This document shows, piece by piece, positions 36,240-45,329 of a stretch of DNA of 64,000 bases. Origin of the DNA: Gemmatimonadaceae bacterium. Its GTDB lineage: Bacteria; Gemmatimonadota; Gemmatimonadetes; Gemmatimonadales; Gemmatimonadaceae. Below the pieces are notes generated by a model that saw only the letters and a program-made list of their open reading frames with translations, ran no database searches and had not been told where the DNA came from. Position numbers and translations under genes: made by a program. Positions within the stretch are counted from its first letter, which is position 1; the number at the start of each line of letters is the position of its first letter. The stretch spans positions 49,071-113,070 of the forward strand of contig DASYSS010000002.1 of the NCBI GenBank assembly GCA_036003045.1, read 5' to 3'.

Positions 36240-38160
36240 TCAGCTCTTCGCCCGGCACGTCCATCTGGCGGCGAACCATTTGAGAGTAGGCGCCGCGGGT
36301 TTCCATCAATTCGATGTGCGTGCCGCGCTCGATGACGCGCCCGTCTTCCATCAAGAGAATGAGATTGGCGCGTCGCACGGTCGACAACCGGTGCGCGATG
36401 ACGAACGTGGTTCGCCCGGCGAGCAACGATCCCATCGACTCCTGGATGAGCTGTTCGCTCTCCGTGTCGAGATTGCTCGTCGCTTCGTCGAGAATGAGGA
36501 TCTGCGGCGACGCCAGGATCGCGCGCGCGATCGCGAGCCGTTGGCATTGTCCGCCGGAGAGTTTCACGCCGCGCTCGCCGATGAACGTGTCGTAGCGCTC
36601 CGGCAGCCGCTCGATGAACTCGTGCGCGTTGGCTCGCCGCGCCGCGTCCTCGATCTCCGCGTCGGTCGCGTTGTGGCGGCCGTACGCGATGTTGTCGCGC
36701 ACGGAGCCGTCGAAGAGAAAGACGTCCTGCTGGACGATGGCGAGCAGGTCACGATACGTCCGAAGCTTGAGGTCGCGGATGTCGGTGCCGTTGACGACGA
36801 TCCGTCCGCGCGTCGGGTCGTGGAATCGCGCGACGAGATCGGTCACCGTCGTCTTGCCGGCGCCGCTGCGTCCGACGAGCGCGACGACCGAGCCGCCCGG
36901 CACCGTGACGGTGAAATCGCGCACGACGGGCGTCCCCGGGCGATACTCGAACTCGACCTGCTCGAAGCGGATCTCGCGCACGACGTGCGGCGCGGCGCGC
37001 GCGTCCGGCCGATCGGGCTTGTCGGCGTCCATCTGCAACACGTCGAACACGCGCTCGGTGGCGGCGAGCGACCGCTGAAGTTCGGAAAACGAATTCACGA
37101 TGTTCCAGACGGGATTGAGCAGCAAGAACGTGTACCACTGGAACGCCATGATGTCGCCGATCGACGCGCGTCCCGCGATCTCGAGCCAGCCGCCATACCA
37201 GACGATCACCACGTTCACGATGCTCAGCAGCAGTCCCCACGAGGTCCACAGCGCGAGCTCGCGGCGTTGCGCGAACAACTCCTTTCGCAGCACGGTGTGC
37301 CTGCCGCGCATGTACTCGAGCAACTCGCCCGTCTCGCGCCGGAACGCCCGCACGACGCGGATTCCCGAGAACGTCTCGCCGACGCGGCCGTCGATCTCCT
37401 CGGCGTCCTTGCGCAGCGAGCGGTAGATCGGCCGCACGCGCCGCGCGAACGTGAAGCTCATGAGCACGACGCCGGGGATCAACGCGAGGGCGGTGAGCGC
37501 GAGGCGCCAGTTCAGCGCCAGCAGCACGGCGACGGCGATGACCAGGCGCACGACCGAGATCAGCGGCGACAACACCGCCATTTGCAGCAGACCCGTCGTC
37601 GTGTCCACGTCGCCGGTGATGCGCGACAGGATGCCGCCGGTCTTCATGTCCCACAGCTTCGACAGCGGCAGATGCAGCAGCCGGTGAAAGAGTGACCGCC
37701 GCAGCGACAGCGTGACCTGGACGTTGAGTTTCCGCTGTCGATAGTCCTTGAAGACGTTGATCGCGCTCGACACGACGATCACGCCGAGGAATGTCAGGCC
37801 GGCGAAATGCAACCGGACGAGACGCGACGCCGTGTCTAGGGCGCGATTCAAGAGCACGTGGTCGATGATGAACCGCATGAACAGCGGCTCGACCATCTCG
37901 AGTCCGGCCCGCACGAGCGCCAGCGTAAACACCAGGCCGATTGCGAACCGGTGCGGCCGCAACCAGCGCAGGTACGCGCGGACGTAGACGCGGCGCGCCG
38001 CCTTCTTTTTCTCGCGCTCCGCCTTGGGCGATTGCTCCACCGGGGGCGCGTCGGCCGGCTTGGCGCCGTTCGCTTCCGTCGGCTCGTCGAGGCGGCGGCG
38101 CCGATAGTCCTCGACGAACCCGAGGTAGCGTTCGCGCGACGTCCGAGGGTGCTTCGCCAT
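36220..38160 (-). CDS. MsbA-type ABC exporter (fused permease and ATPase)
   Basis: A 646-residue half-transporter. An N-terminal hydrophilic segment of about 55 residues rich in Arg/Lys/Glu precedes six membrane helices (first: FAIGLVFTLALVRAGLEMVEPLFMRFIID). The ATPase has Walker A VALVGRSGAGKTTVTDL, Q-loop LLAIVQQDVFLFDGSVRDNIAYG, signature KLSGGQCQRLAIARAI, Walker B ILILDEATSNLDTESE and the H-loop FVIAHRLSTVRRA. It would homodimerise and export a lipid, peptide or drug. The ATG at 38160 gives a normal length; the longer frame to 38301 lies in the cyclophilin gene. It starts five bases after the cyclophilin gene's stop, so the two are co-transcribed. Confidence 0.94.
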   Translation of the reverse strand: MAKHPRTSRERYLGFVEDYRRRRLDEPTEANGAKPADAPPVEQSPKAEREKKKAARRVYVRAYLRWLRPHRFAIGLVFTLALVRAGLEMVEPLFMRFIIDHVLLNRALDTASRLVRLHFAGLTFLGVIVVSSAINVFKDYRQRKLNVQVTLSLRRSLFHRLLHLPLSKLWDMKTGGILSRITGDVDTTTGLLQMAVLSPLISVVRLVIAVAVLLALNWRLALTALALIPGVVLMSFTFARRVRPIYRSLRKDAEEIDGRVGETFSGIRVVRAFRRETGELLEYMRGRHTVLRKELFAQRRELALWTSWGLLLSIVNVVIVWYGGWLEIAGRASIGDIMAFQWYTFLLLNPVWNIVNSFSELQRSLAATERVFDVLQMDADKPDRPDARAAPHVVREIRFEQVEFEYRPGTPVVRDFTVTVPGGSVVALVGRSGAGKTTVTDLVARFHDPTRGRIVVNGTDIRDLKLRTYRDLLAIVQQDVFLFDGSVRDNIAYGRHNATDAEIEDAARRANAHEFIERLPERYDTFIGERGVKLSGGQCQRLAIARAILASPQILILDEATSNLDTESEQLIQESMGSLLAGRTTFVIAHRLSTVRRANLILLMEDGRVIERGTHIELMETRGAYSQMVRRQMDVPGEELISEGAN

Positions 38161-38165
38161 GCCCG

Positions 38166-39620
38166 TTACCGGATTTCCTCGATGCGCGCGACCACGTCGC
38201 CTTCGAGGATGCCGTCGACGACGTCGATTCCTTCGACCACCTCGCCGAACACCGTGTAGTCGCGGCCGAGCCGAAGGTTGTCGCGGAGGTTGACGAACCA
38301 CTGGCCGTCGCCGGTGTCATGGCCGCGCGTGCTCATGCCGACCGTGCCACGAACGTGTGGCACGGGTCCGAGCTCGTCGCGAAAGAAGCGCGAGTACCCG
38401 ACGTACTCGTTGTCACCGTGGCTCGGGCCCTGGATGACGAAGTCCGGCTCGACGCGGTGCCAGCCATATCCGTTGTAGTAGCCGGTCTGAACGAGCGCGA
38501 GGATCCGTGCCGCCGTGATCGGCGCGACGTCGCCGCGCATCCGCACGACGAACGATCCGCCGCCGCTCTCCCTCGCCATGGTCACGCGCACCCGCGCGTC
38601 TGCGCCGAGCGCCAACGCCACCGCGCGCGCGGGCAGATCGACGCGCGTCGTTGGCGGCCGGTCGTCGTTCGCCGGCCGTCCGGCGGCGGCGAGAAGGGCG
38701 ACGCGCGCGTCCCGGGCCGAGGCGTTGTCACGCGCCACCCACCGCAGGAACGCGGCATTCTCGGCGGCGTGCGCGCCCGGATCGGACGAGCCGAGGAGCG
38801 CGCGCGCCGCGGCACGAACGGCCTGAGCGCCGGCGCTGGGCGAATTTACTACGGCAAGAAAAATCTTGTCGTCGGCGTGCCCGGTGAGCGCGCTCAACGC
38901 GTCGATCGCTCGCTCCTTCACGTTGTCGTTCGCGTCACCCGCCAACTTGCGCAGGGACGCCGTATCCGCGAGGACCCCGGCCGCCCGCGCGGCGTACATC
39001 CGCACCTGCCATTGCCGGTGCGTGGCGAGCGCCGGGAGTCGGCGCCGCGCATCCGCCGGTTCGACCCGCGCGAGCGCGACGATCGCGTGCGCGGCCGCCT
39101 GCCACGCCACGCCACCGCGAACACGCTGCGACGCGTCGGGCGGGAGCAGCGCGATCCACCGCTCGAGTAATCCACCGACCGTCGTGTCGCTGCCGCACGC
39201 CTGCCCGGCCAAATCGGCTGCGTGAAGCCGCACCTGCCACGTGCTGTCGGCCAACGCCGCGCGAATGGCGCCGCAGTCGGACTGGGCGGTCAGCGCGCGA
39301 TAGCGGAGACGCCACGCCGGCTCGGGCCAGGTCATCGGCGCGGGCAGTGGCGGGAGCGAATCGCGCGCGGCGAATCGCGGATCCCCGATTCGGCCGATCG
39401 CTCGACGTGCCAAAACGCGCACGCGCACGTTTCCACTCTCGGCGCCCTCCTTGAGCGCCGGGTCGGCCGCGTCGCGCCGATCCTCCGCTGAAAGAATGCG
39501 GCGCAGGAGCGCGGAATCCGCTCTGGAAACCCGTCCAGCCTGCGCGGCCGACACCGACGGCGCGCCGAGGACTGCGACGGCCAAACCAATGCCGATTGAT
39601 CGACCGGAGGCGAGTCTCAT
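38166..39620 (-). CDS. Exported HEAT-repeat protein fused to a cyclophilin-type PPIase
   Basis: 484 residues: a signal peptide (to about VSAAQA, residue 27), then roughly 270 residues of HEAT-like helical repeats (NVRVRVLARRAIGRIGD; TWQVRLHAADLAGQAC; QWQVRMYAARAAGVLAD; NDNVKERAIDALSAL). A cyclophilin domain follows from about residue 325, with GGSFVVRMRGDVAPITAARILALVQTGYYNG, FVIQGPSHGDNE, GTVGMSTRGHDTGDGQWFVNL and YTVFGEVVEGIDVVDGI. It probably isomerises prolines during folding in the periplasm, with the repeats binding a partner. It lies directly before the ABC exporter in one operon. Confidence 0.92.
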   Translation of the reverse strand: MRLASGRSIGIGLAVAVLGAPSVSAAQAGRVSRADSALLRRILSAEDRRDAADPALKEGAESGNVRVRVLARRAIGRIGDPRFAARDSLPPLPAPMTWPEPAWRLRYRALTAQSDCGAIRAALADSTWQVRLHAADLAGQACGSDTTVGGLLERWIALLPPDASQRVRGGVAWQAAAHAIVALARVEPADARRRLPALATHRQWQVRMYAARAAGVLADTASLRKLAGDANDNVKERAIDALSALTGHADDKIFLAVVNSPSAGAQAVRAAARALLGSSDPGAHAAENAAFLRWVARDNASARDARVALLAAAGRPANDDRPPTTRVDLPARAVALALGADARVRVTMARESGGGSFVVRMRGDVAPITAARILALVQTGYYNGYGWHRVEPDFVIQGPSHGDNEYVGYSRFFRDELGPVPHVRGTVGMSTRGHDTGDGQWFVNLRDNLRLGRDYTVFGEVVEGIDVVDGILEGDVVARIEEIR

Positions 39621-39725
39621 GATCGGAATGGAGAGCCAAGCTCCACGGGTTGCAAGACGACCCTGAACCGAACGTCTTTCATTGAGACAGATGTAAAGAT
39701 TCCGTGAGGCGACAACGTCGGCACT

Positions 39726-40256
39726 TCAAGGCTTCATCGACGCCGCGCTCAGCCCGAACACCAGATGAGGCGTGCCGGCGAACTCGGTCTCGGCGATGAT
39801 CGACATCCCGAGTCGTCTCGCCACGGCTTGGGACGGCTGGTTGACCGCCCGAATCAGTGAGATCACCTGATCGTATCCGCGCGTATGAAACGCGTAGTCG
39901 CGCACGGCGAGCGCGGCCTCCGTGGCGAAACCGCGATGCCAATACGATCGGTGCAACAGATAGCCGATTTCCGGATAGGTCGGCCGCGGAAGTCCTTTCA
40001 GTTCTTGCGTGACGAGCCCGACCTGCCCAATCGGTTCGCCCGTCTCTCGATCGAGAACGAGCCACAGGCCGTGTCCGTCGCGCTCGTACCGCATTTGTTG
40101 GCGTTCCATCCACACCTGCGCGCCGGCGCGATCCAGGCGCCTCGGGTAGTAACGCATGACGTCGGCGTCGCCGAGCATCGAGGCGACAAAATCCAGGTCG
40201 GTCGGCGCGAGCTCACGCAGCCGTAGGCGCTTCGTTTCGAGAATGACGTTGGACAT
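39726..40256 (-). CDS. GNAT-family N-acetyltransferase (RimJ/RimL type)
   Basis: A 176-residue acetyltransferase. ETKRLRLRELAPTDLDFV is the usual start of the RimJ/RimL (Acetyltransf_3) group. The acetyl-CoA loop is within YPEIGYLLHRSYWHRGFATEAALAV, followed by FHTRGYDQVISLIRAVNQPSQAVARRLGM. It transfers an acetyl group from acetyl-CoA to an amine, possibly a protein N-terminus, but the substrate is not visible. It is divergent from the aminotransferase at 40317. The 60-bp gap holds AACTTACCTTCT, which contains promoter-like elements reading both ways. Confidence 0.93.
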   Translation of the reverse strand: MSNVILETKRLRLRELAPTDLDFVASMLGDADVMRYYPRRLDRAGAQVWMERQQMRYERDGHGLWLVLDRETGEPIGQVGLVTQELKGLPRPTYPEIGYLLHRSYWHRGFATEAALAVRDYAFHTRGYDQVISLIRAVNQPSQAVARRLGMSIIAETEFAGTPHLVFGLSAASMKP

Positions 40257-40316
40257 GTGCTGTGTGCCCGACCCAACTTACCTTCTAATTGAATCCCTTT
40301 CGCTCCCTCCGGTCAC

Positions 40317-41207
40317 GTGCTCGCCTATCTCAACGGCCATTTCCTACCTCGCTCCGCCGCCTCCATTCCGGTCGACGACCGCGGCTTCGTGTTCGGCGAC
40401 GGAGTGTATGAAGTATGGCGCGCGGTCGGTGGCTCGTTGTTCGAGAGTGAGCGGCATGTCGCGCGTCTGCAGCGCGGATTGGACGAGCTGAAAATACCGC
40501 GTCCCGACGTGGCGACGACGCCTCGTCTGCACGACATCGCGCGGCGGCTCCTCACCGATTCCGATCTTCTCCACGGTGACGCGACGTTCTACGTCGAGGT
40601 CACGCGGGGCGTGGCGCCGCGAACGCACCATTTCCCCAAGGGGACCGTGTCGCCGACCATATACGCGACCGTCAATCGTCTCAACACTCCGGAGGAAATC
40701 CGCCAGCGGGGCGCCGAATGCATCACGATGCCCGACGTCCGCTGGCTCCGATGCGACATCAAGTCCGTGCAGCTGCTGCCAAACGTCCTCGCCAAGCAGG
40801 CGGCCGAGGAGCAACACGCCATCGAGGCGATTCTGGTGCGCGACGGTGTGGTGACGGAGGGCTCGCACACGAACGTCATCGGCGTATTGGACGGCGTGCT
40901 GCGGACTCACCAGACGAATAACCTCATTCTTCCCGGCGTGACGCGCGCGATTGTGCTCGAGATCGCGCGGTCCTTGGGGATTCAGGTGAGCGAGGACGCG
41001 TTCGGCGCGCGCGAGATTCCTCGCCTCGAGGAGCTGTTTCTCGTCGGCACGACGACTGACGTCATGCCGCTCGTTCGAGTGGACGGCAACCCGGTCGGCG
41101 ATGGCAAGCCCGGCCCGATCGCCCGACGCCTGCAGGCGGAACTTCGCGCCCGCCTCGACGCGCTCCGCCCGGCGGACCCGCCCGCGCTCGCGTCGATCGC
41201 GCCCTGA
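40317..41207 (+). CDS. D-amino-acid aminotransferase (class IV PLP enzyme)
   Basis: A 296-residue fold-type IV aminotransferase. YLNGHFLPRSAASIPVDDRGFVFGDGVYE opens the protein as in D-alanine aminotransferases. The carboxylate-trap motif TRGVAPRTHHFP (RG, then R and H) is that of the D-amino-acid branch, not of branched-chain enzymes. The Schiff-base Lys149 is in DIKSVQLLPN, and Glu181 in TEGSHTNV contacts the cofactor. It would interconvert D-alanine and D-glutamate with 2-oxo acids, for wall synthesis or D-amino-acid use. The start is a GTG. The two D-aminoacylases in the window could feed it. Confidence 0.9.
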   Translation: MLAYLNGHFLPRSAASIPVDDRGFVFGDGVYEVWRAVGGSLFESERHVARLQRGLDELKIPRPDVATTPRLHDIARRLLTDSDLLHGDATFYVEVTRGVAPRTHHFPKGTVSPTIYATVNRLNTPEEIRQRGAECITMPDVRWLRCDIKSVQLLPNVLAKQAAEEQHAIEAILVRDGVVTEGSHTNVIGVLDGVLRTHQTNNLILPGVTRAIVLEIARSLGIQVSEDAFGAREIPRLEELFLVGTTTDVMPLVRVDGNPVGDGKPGPIARRLQAELRARLDALRPADPPALASIAP

Positions 41208-41246
41208 GCCGCGATTCGTTTCCACGCCTCCTCAATCGGCTCGAAG

Positions 41247-41954
41247 GTGACGCCCATCTTGGCGTTTTTGCAGATCGCGACGCGACATCCGCAGGCCGCG
41301 GCCGCGCTCCACACACTCTGGGCCTATATCACGCTCGGCGCGACCGGCATCGTGACCGAGGAGGCAACGCCTCTGATCGGCGGTCTGATGGCGCACGACC
41401 ACTATCTGCACCTGTCGACCGTCATGCTTTCGATAGCGCTCGGAACGTGGCTTACCGACCTGGGGTTGTACTATGTGGGTCGCTGGCAAGGCCGATGGGC
41501 TCGGCGGCGATGGCCACGGCTTCGCGAGTGGATGGTCCGGACGTTCCGGATCGTCCGACGGCATCCCTGGCGTGCATCCATGGCAGTCCGGTGGGCGTAT
41601 GGATTGAGACTCACCCTTCCGATCGCGTGCGGGGCGGCTCGCGTCCCTTTGCCGGTTTACTTGATCGGAAGCGCCATCAGCTGTATCACGTGGGCAGTCT
41701 TCTTTACGGCGATCGGCTGGGCGTTCGGGGAAACGACGTTGATCGTTCTCGGACACGTCCGGCGTTACGAGAACTATTTGATCGCGTTGATCGTTCTGCT
41801 ATTGATCATCGGATTCTGGATCGTGCGCGCCAGACACGTTCCCGATGAAGTGGTGGAAGTGCTGGCTTCGGGCGATACGACCGAGATGCGCGCGCCCGGA
41901 GGCCCGGAGGATGCCGAGGCCGCGGGCGGTTCGGCCGAACGGAAAGAACGTTGA
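41247..41954 (+). CDS. DedA/SNARE-associated family membrane protein
   Basis: A 235-residue inner-membrane protein with about five hydrophobic segments. The N-terminal half-helix region (LWAYITLGATGIVTEEATPLIGGLMA) corresponds to the conserved E-x-x-x-P block of DedA proteins, LGTWLTDLGLYYVGRWQGRW to the G-x-x-x-G-DxxxYxxGR block, and FRIVRRHPWRASMAVRWAYGLRLTLPIACGAARVP to the F-x-R-x-x-P-x-x-R region. The tail is hydrophilic and acidic (EVLASGDTTEMRAPGGPEDAE). DedA proteins are thought to move lipid carriers or lipids across the membrane. The GTG start follows GAAG. The next gene (msrA) begins 28 bp later. Confidence 0.85.
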   Translation: MTPILAFLQIATRHPQAAAALHTLWAYITLGATGIVTEEATPLIGGLMAHDHYLHLSTVMLSIALGTWLTDLGLYYVGRWQGRWARRRWPRLREWMVRTFRIVRRHPWRASMAVRWAYGLRLTLPIACGAARVPLPVYLIGSAISCITWAVFFTAIGWAFGETTLIVLGHVRRYENYLIALIVLLLIIGFWIVRARHVPDEVVEVLASGDTTEMRAPGGPEDAEAAGGSAERKER

Positions 41955-41982
41955 ACGACTCAAAGGAACGGAGGATGGAATC

Positions 41983-42648
41983 ATGATGCGCGGTTTGACT
42001 CGCGGACTCATCGGCGCCGGTGTTCTTGCGGCGGTCTCGGCGACCGCCGCCGCGGCGCGCCCGATCGAGCCCCCCCATGCGGCCCCGCCGCCGAAGACGC
42101 AAACGGTCGTGTTCGCCGGCGGCTGCTTCTGGGGTATTCAGTCCGTATTTCAGCATGTGAAAGGCGTCGTCAGCGCGACGTCGGGCTATGCAGGTGGTTG
42201 GAAGGACAAGCCCGACTACGAGGAAGTCAGCTCGGGAGCCACGGGTCACGCTGAGTCGGTGCGCGTCGTCTTCGACACGTCGCAGGTGTCGTTTGCGGAT
42301 CTCATGCGGGTGTTCTTCACCGTCGCGCACGACCCGACGCAGCTCAACCGGCAAGGCCCGGACGTCGGCACGCAGTATCGATCAGCGATCTTCTACATGA
42401 ACGACGAGCAGAAGGACATGGCGCAGGCGTACATCGGTCAGCTGAACGCGTCGCACCTGTACGCGAAGCCGATCGTCACGCAGGTCGCGAAGTTGAAGAA
42501 CTTTTATCGCGCCGAGGATTACCACCAGAACTACGCCGAGCTGCATCCCGACCAGCCGTACATCGTGATCAACGACGCGCCGAAGGTGGTCAACCTCAAG
42601 AAGAACTTCCCGACCTTCTTCACGGACAAGCTGGCCGCGCACGAGTAA
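41983..42648 (+). CDS. msrA: Exported peptide-methionine (S)-S-oxide reductase MsrA
   Basis: 221 residues with a signal peptide (VLAAVSATAAAARP), then the MsrA domain. The catalytic motif GGCFWG places the active Cys at residue 48. GVVSATSGYAGG, YEEVSSGATGHAESVRVVFD, AHDPTQLNRQGPDVGTQYRSAIFY and EDYHQNY are further conserved blocks. It reduces Met-S-sulfoxide in the periplasm; no MsrB is fused or adjacent. GGAGG sits eight bases before the ATG, one of the clearest ribosome sites in the window. It ends ahead of a repeat array and a strong terminator. Confidence 0.96.
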   Translation: MMRGLTRGLIGAGVLAAVSATAAAARPIEPPHAAPPPKTQTVVFAGGCFWGIQSVFQHVKGVVSATSGYAGGWKDKPDYEEVSSGATGHAESVRVVFDTSQVSFADLMRVFFTVAHDPTQLNRQGPDVGTQYRSAIFYMNDEQKDMAQAYIGQLNASHLYAKPIVTQVAKLKNFYRAEDYHQNYAELHPDQPYIVINDAPKVVNLKKNFPTFFTDKLAAHE

Positions 42649-42655
42649 AGCCCCA

Positions 42656-42742
42656 AACTCCGAAGGTTCCGAACTCCGAAACGTCCGATCTCCGAGACTT
42701 CCGAGATCCGAGACTTCCGAGATCCGAAACTTCCAAACTTCG
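42656..42742 (+). repeat. Degenerate tandem array with a 16-bp unit, CCGAGACTTCCGAGAT
   Basis: CCGAGACTTCCGAGAT occurs twice in a row (42692-42723) and decays into CCGAAACTTCCAAACT. Further half units (TCCGAACTCCGAA, TCCGATCTCCGAG) fill the left side. Within each unit, CCGAGA/CTTCCGA forms an 8-bp sub-period. It lies directly before the msrA terminator. Confidence 0.9.
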
Positions 42743-42791
42743 AAACGGCGTCAGAGCGATGAGTTCGACTCGCCTCTGACGCCGTTTTTTT
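42743..42791 (+). terminator. Strong Rho-independent terminator after msrA
   Basis: AAACGGCGTCAGAG (42743-42756) pairs perfectly over 14 bases with CTCTGACGCCGTTT (42774-42787). The 17-base loop has its own GAGT/ACTC mini-stem. The right arm runs into seven T (42785-42791). It stands between convergent genes; in reverse the T-run is only three bases. Confidence 0.92.
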
Positions 42792-42816
42792 CGGTGCTCT
42801 CGAAGTCCGGAAGTCG

Positions 42817-44286
42817 CTATTTGGCCCGTTCGGCCGTTGGCCGTTTCGCGTCTTGGCTCCTTCGGGCTTCGGCTTTCAAAAGCTCCCATGCCTTGAGCAC
42901 GTGCGCGTGCGTCGTCCGAATGTTGCCGATCGCGAACCGGAGCACGATCCGCCCGTTCAACTTCGTGTGAGACAGATACGCTTCTCCGCCCGCGTTCACC
43001 GCGTGCATGATCGACTGGTTGATCTCGTCGCGTTCCGTTTCGCTGACGCCTTCGGGCGCGAAGCGAAAGCACACGAGTGAGAAATCGACCGGCGCCACGA
43101 CTTCCCAGCCCGCCGTTTCCCGCACCCACCTCGCGAGCTCGCGCGCGAGCGCGCAGTGCGCTCGTAGCCGCTCGACGAGTCCATCGACGCCGAACGCGCG
43201 AATGATCATCCACAGCTTGAGCGCCCGAAACCGGCGTCCGAGCTGCACGCCGTAGTCCATGTAGTTGACCACCTCTTCCTGCTCGCGTGTGACGAGAAAC
43301 TCCGGCACGAGCGAGAACGCCCGTTTGAGAACGTCGCCGCGTTTGAGATAGAGCACCGAGCAATCGAAGGGCGTGAACAGCCACTTGTGGGGATTGACGA
43401 CGAACGAGTCGACTCCGTCCACGCCGTCGAGCACCCAGCGAAACTCGGGCGCGATCGCCAGCACGCCTCCGTACGCGCCGTCGACGTGCAGCCACACTCC
43501 TTCCTTTCGGCAGATGTCGGCGAGCGCCGGCACGGGGTCGATGCTCGCCGTGCTCGTCGTTCCCACCGTCGCGACGCATGCCAACGGCACGAACCCCTGC
43601 GCGCGATCCGACTCGATGGCCGATGCGAGCAGGTCGGGACGCATGCGGAATGCCGCATCGCTCGGGATGTGCACGAGATTCTCGAGCCCGAGCCCGAGCG
43701 CGATCGCCGCTTTGTCGATCGCCGAGTGCGCGTGCTCCGACGCGTAGACCCGCAGGCGCGGCAGGTCCGTTCGCCCGGCCATGCCGCGTTCACGAATCGC
43801 CAGCCCCGGACGTGCTTCGCGCGCGGCGGCGACCGCGAGCATCGTCGACATCGATGCCGTGTCGGTCGTCATGCCGAACCAGCCGTCGCTCAGCCCGAGC
43901 ATCTGGCGCAGCCAATCCGTCACGACTTGCTCGAGCTCCGTCGCCGCGGGCGACGTCTTCCAAAGCATCGCCTTCACGTCGAGCGTCGCCGTCAGCATCT
44001 CGGCCAGAATTCCCGGTACCGCCGCCGACGTGGCGAAGTAGGCGAAGAACGATGGATGGTTCCAGTGCGTGATCCCCGGAACGATCGTCGTCTCGAAGTC
44101 GCGCAGAATCGCGGCGAGCGGTTCGCCGGCGGCCGGCGGCGACACCGGCAGCTTCGCGCGAATCTCGCCCGGCCGAGCTCGCGACACGACCGGAAAGCGT
44201 TCGGGCGTGTCGAGATAATCGGCGATCCAGTCGAGCACCGTCCGTCCCTGCTCGAGCAGCTCGTCGCGCGGAAAATCTCCGGTCAT
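42817..44286 (-). CDS. PLP-dependent aromatic/L-amino-acid decarboxylase (group II)
   Basis: A 489-residue decarboxylase of the DOPA/tryptophan decarboxylase family. THWNHPSFFAYFATSAAVPGILAEML is the substrate-binding N-terminal block. VYASEHAHSAIDKAA carries the His that stacks on the cofactor, LHVDGAYGG the cofactor Asp, and NPHKWLFTPFDCSVLYLK the Schiff-base Lys301. It likely removes CO2 from an aromatic amino acid to make an amine, in the cytoplasm; substrate choice is not readable. ATG at 44286 overlaps the stop of the ABC-2 permease (ATGA); another ATG is two codons upstream. The linked ABC genes may export the product, which is inference. Confidence 0.93.
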   Translation of the reverse strand: MTGDFPRDELLEQGRTVLDWIADYLDTPERFPVVSRARPGEIRAKLPVSPPAAGEPLAAILRDFETTIVPGITHWNHPSFFAYFATSAAVPGILAEMLTATLDVKAMLWKTSPAATELEQVVTDWLRQMLGLSDGWFGMTTDTASMSTMLAVAAAREARPGLAIRERGMAGRTDLPRLRVYASEHAHSAIDKAAIALGLGLENLVHIPSDAAFRMRPDLLASAIESDRAQGFVPLACVATVGTTSTASIDPVPALADICRKEGVWLHVDGAYGGVLAIAPEFRWVLDGVDGVDSFVVNPHKWLFTPFDCSVLYLKRGDVLKRAFSLVPEFLVTREQEEVVNYMDYGVQLGRRFRALKLWMIIRAFGVDGLVERLRAHCALARELARWVRETAGWEVVAPVDFSLVCFRFAPEGVSETERDEINQSIMHAVNAGGEAYLSHTKLNGRIVLRFAIGNIRTTHAHVLKAWELLKAEARRSQDAKRPTAERAK

Positions 44287-45329
44287 CGCCATCGGAAGAT
44301 TCGAAGCGCGATCGCGAAACACACGATCATCCACGCGACGAGCACGAGCAGCTGCGGCCAGAGCGACAGAAGCGGCACGCCTCGCAGCATGTTTGCTCGA
44401 AGCGCGTCGTTCGTCGCCGTGAGAGGAAGAATCTTGATGAACGGCTGCACGACGCGCGGAAAATTCTCCGACGAAAAAAACACTCCGGACAGCACCCACA
44501 TCGGCAGCATCGTGAGGTTCATCAGCCCCGAAACCCCCTCGATCGTCGTCGGCCGCGCGGCGATCAACAATCCCAGTCCGCCGAACGCGAGCGCGGCGAG
44601 AATCATGATCGCCGCTACCGACCACGGTCCGCCGCGCAGCGGCACCCCGAACAGCGCCAGCGACGCGCCGAGGAGCACGATGCCCTCGATCGCCAACAGC
44701 ACCAACCGCGATGCCAAATACGACGCCAAATACTCCGCGCGCGACATCGGCGTCGCGACGAGGCGTTTGAGCAGGTTTCGCCGCCGCTGGTCGACGATCG
44801 AGAATCCAAGTCCCCAGATGCCGCCGCCCATGATCGTCATCCCGAGCAAGCCCGGCACGACGAAGTCGATGTAGCGGGATCCTGCTTCGCGGACGTGGCG
44901 CTCGCTCGACGACAGCAAGTCGGTGCGCCCCGCGCCGCGCTGGATGTCATCGTCGACCATGAGTCGCGCCGTCCGCGCGTCCGGACGCGTGTCGTCGTAC
45001 TCGTAGGCGATGGTATGGTCGCCGCTCGGTTCGACGACGACGGCCACCCGGCCGCTTCGCAGCGCCAGACGCGCGCTGTCGAGCGGCATCGCTTCGACGG
45101 CCAACGCCGAATCACGCCGCAACGATGCCGTGACCGTCGTCGCCTGCGCGGAACCGTTCACCACCGCCACGTGCACGACGTCCGGCGGCTTGGCACGAAA
45201 GGCAATGCCCAGACCGATGGCCAAGAGAATCGGAAATCCGAACGACCAGAACAGCGCTTCCGGTTCGCGCGTGTATTCCTTGAATCGAACGGTGATGAGC
45301 TGAACGAGAGGTCTGTCGCGATCCGCCAT
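44283..45329 (-). CDS. ABC-2 type transporter permease
   Basis: A 348-residue permease of the ABC-2/DrrB type. One helix lies near the N-terminus (PEALFWSFGFPILLAIGLGIAF), a periplasmic loop of about 130 residues follows with SGRVAVVVEPSGDHTIAYEY, then five helices. The region IDFVVPGLLGMTIMGGGIWGLGFSIVDQRRRNLLKRLVATPMSRAEYLAS is the family signature. It pairs with the ATPase at 45329, sharing one base with its stop codon (TAATG), and is itself coupled to the decarboxylase. The cargo is unknown; lipids, drugs or amines are possible. Confidence 0.93.
   Translation of the reverse strand: MADRDRPLVQLITVRFKEYTREPEALFWSFGFPILLAIGLGIAFRAKPPDVVHVAVVNGSAQATTVTASLRRDSALAVEAMPLDSARLALRSGRVAVVVEPSGDHTIAYEYDDTRPDARTARLMVDDDIQRGAGRTDLLSSSERHVREAGSRYIDFVVPGLLGMTIMGGGIWGLGFSIVDQRRRNLLKRLVATPMSRAEYLASYLASRLVLLAIEGIVLLGASLALFGVPLRGGPWSVAAIMILAALAFGGLGLLIAARPTTIEGVSGLMNLTMLPMWVLSGVFFSSENFPRVVQPFIKILPLTATNDALRANMLRGVPLLSLWPQLLVLVAWMIVCFAIALRIFRWR

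Noticed and set aside
43387..44874. 495-codon plus-strand frame opposite the decarboxylase and permease
   Set aside because: It crosses two real genes, has no family features and is explained by GC-driven antisense openness.
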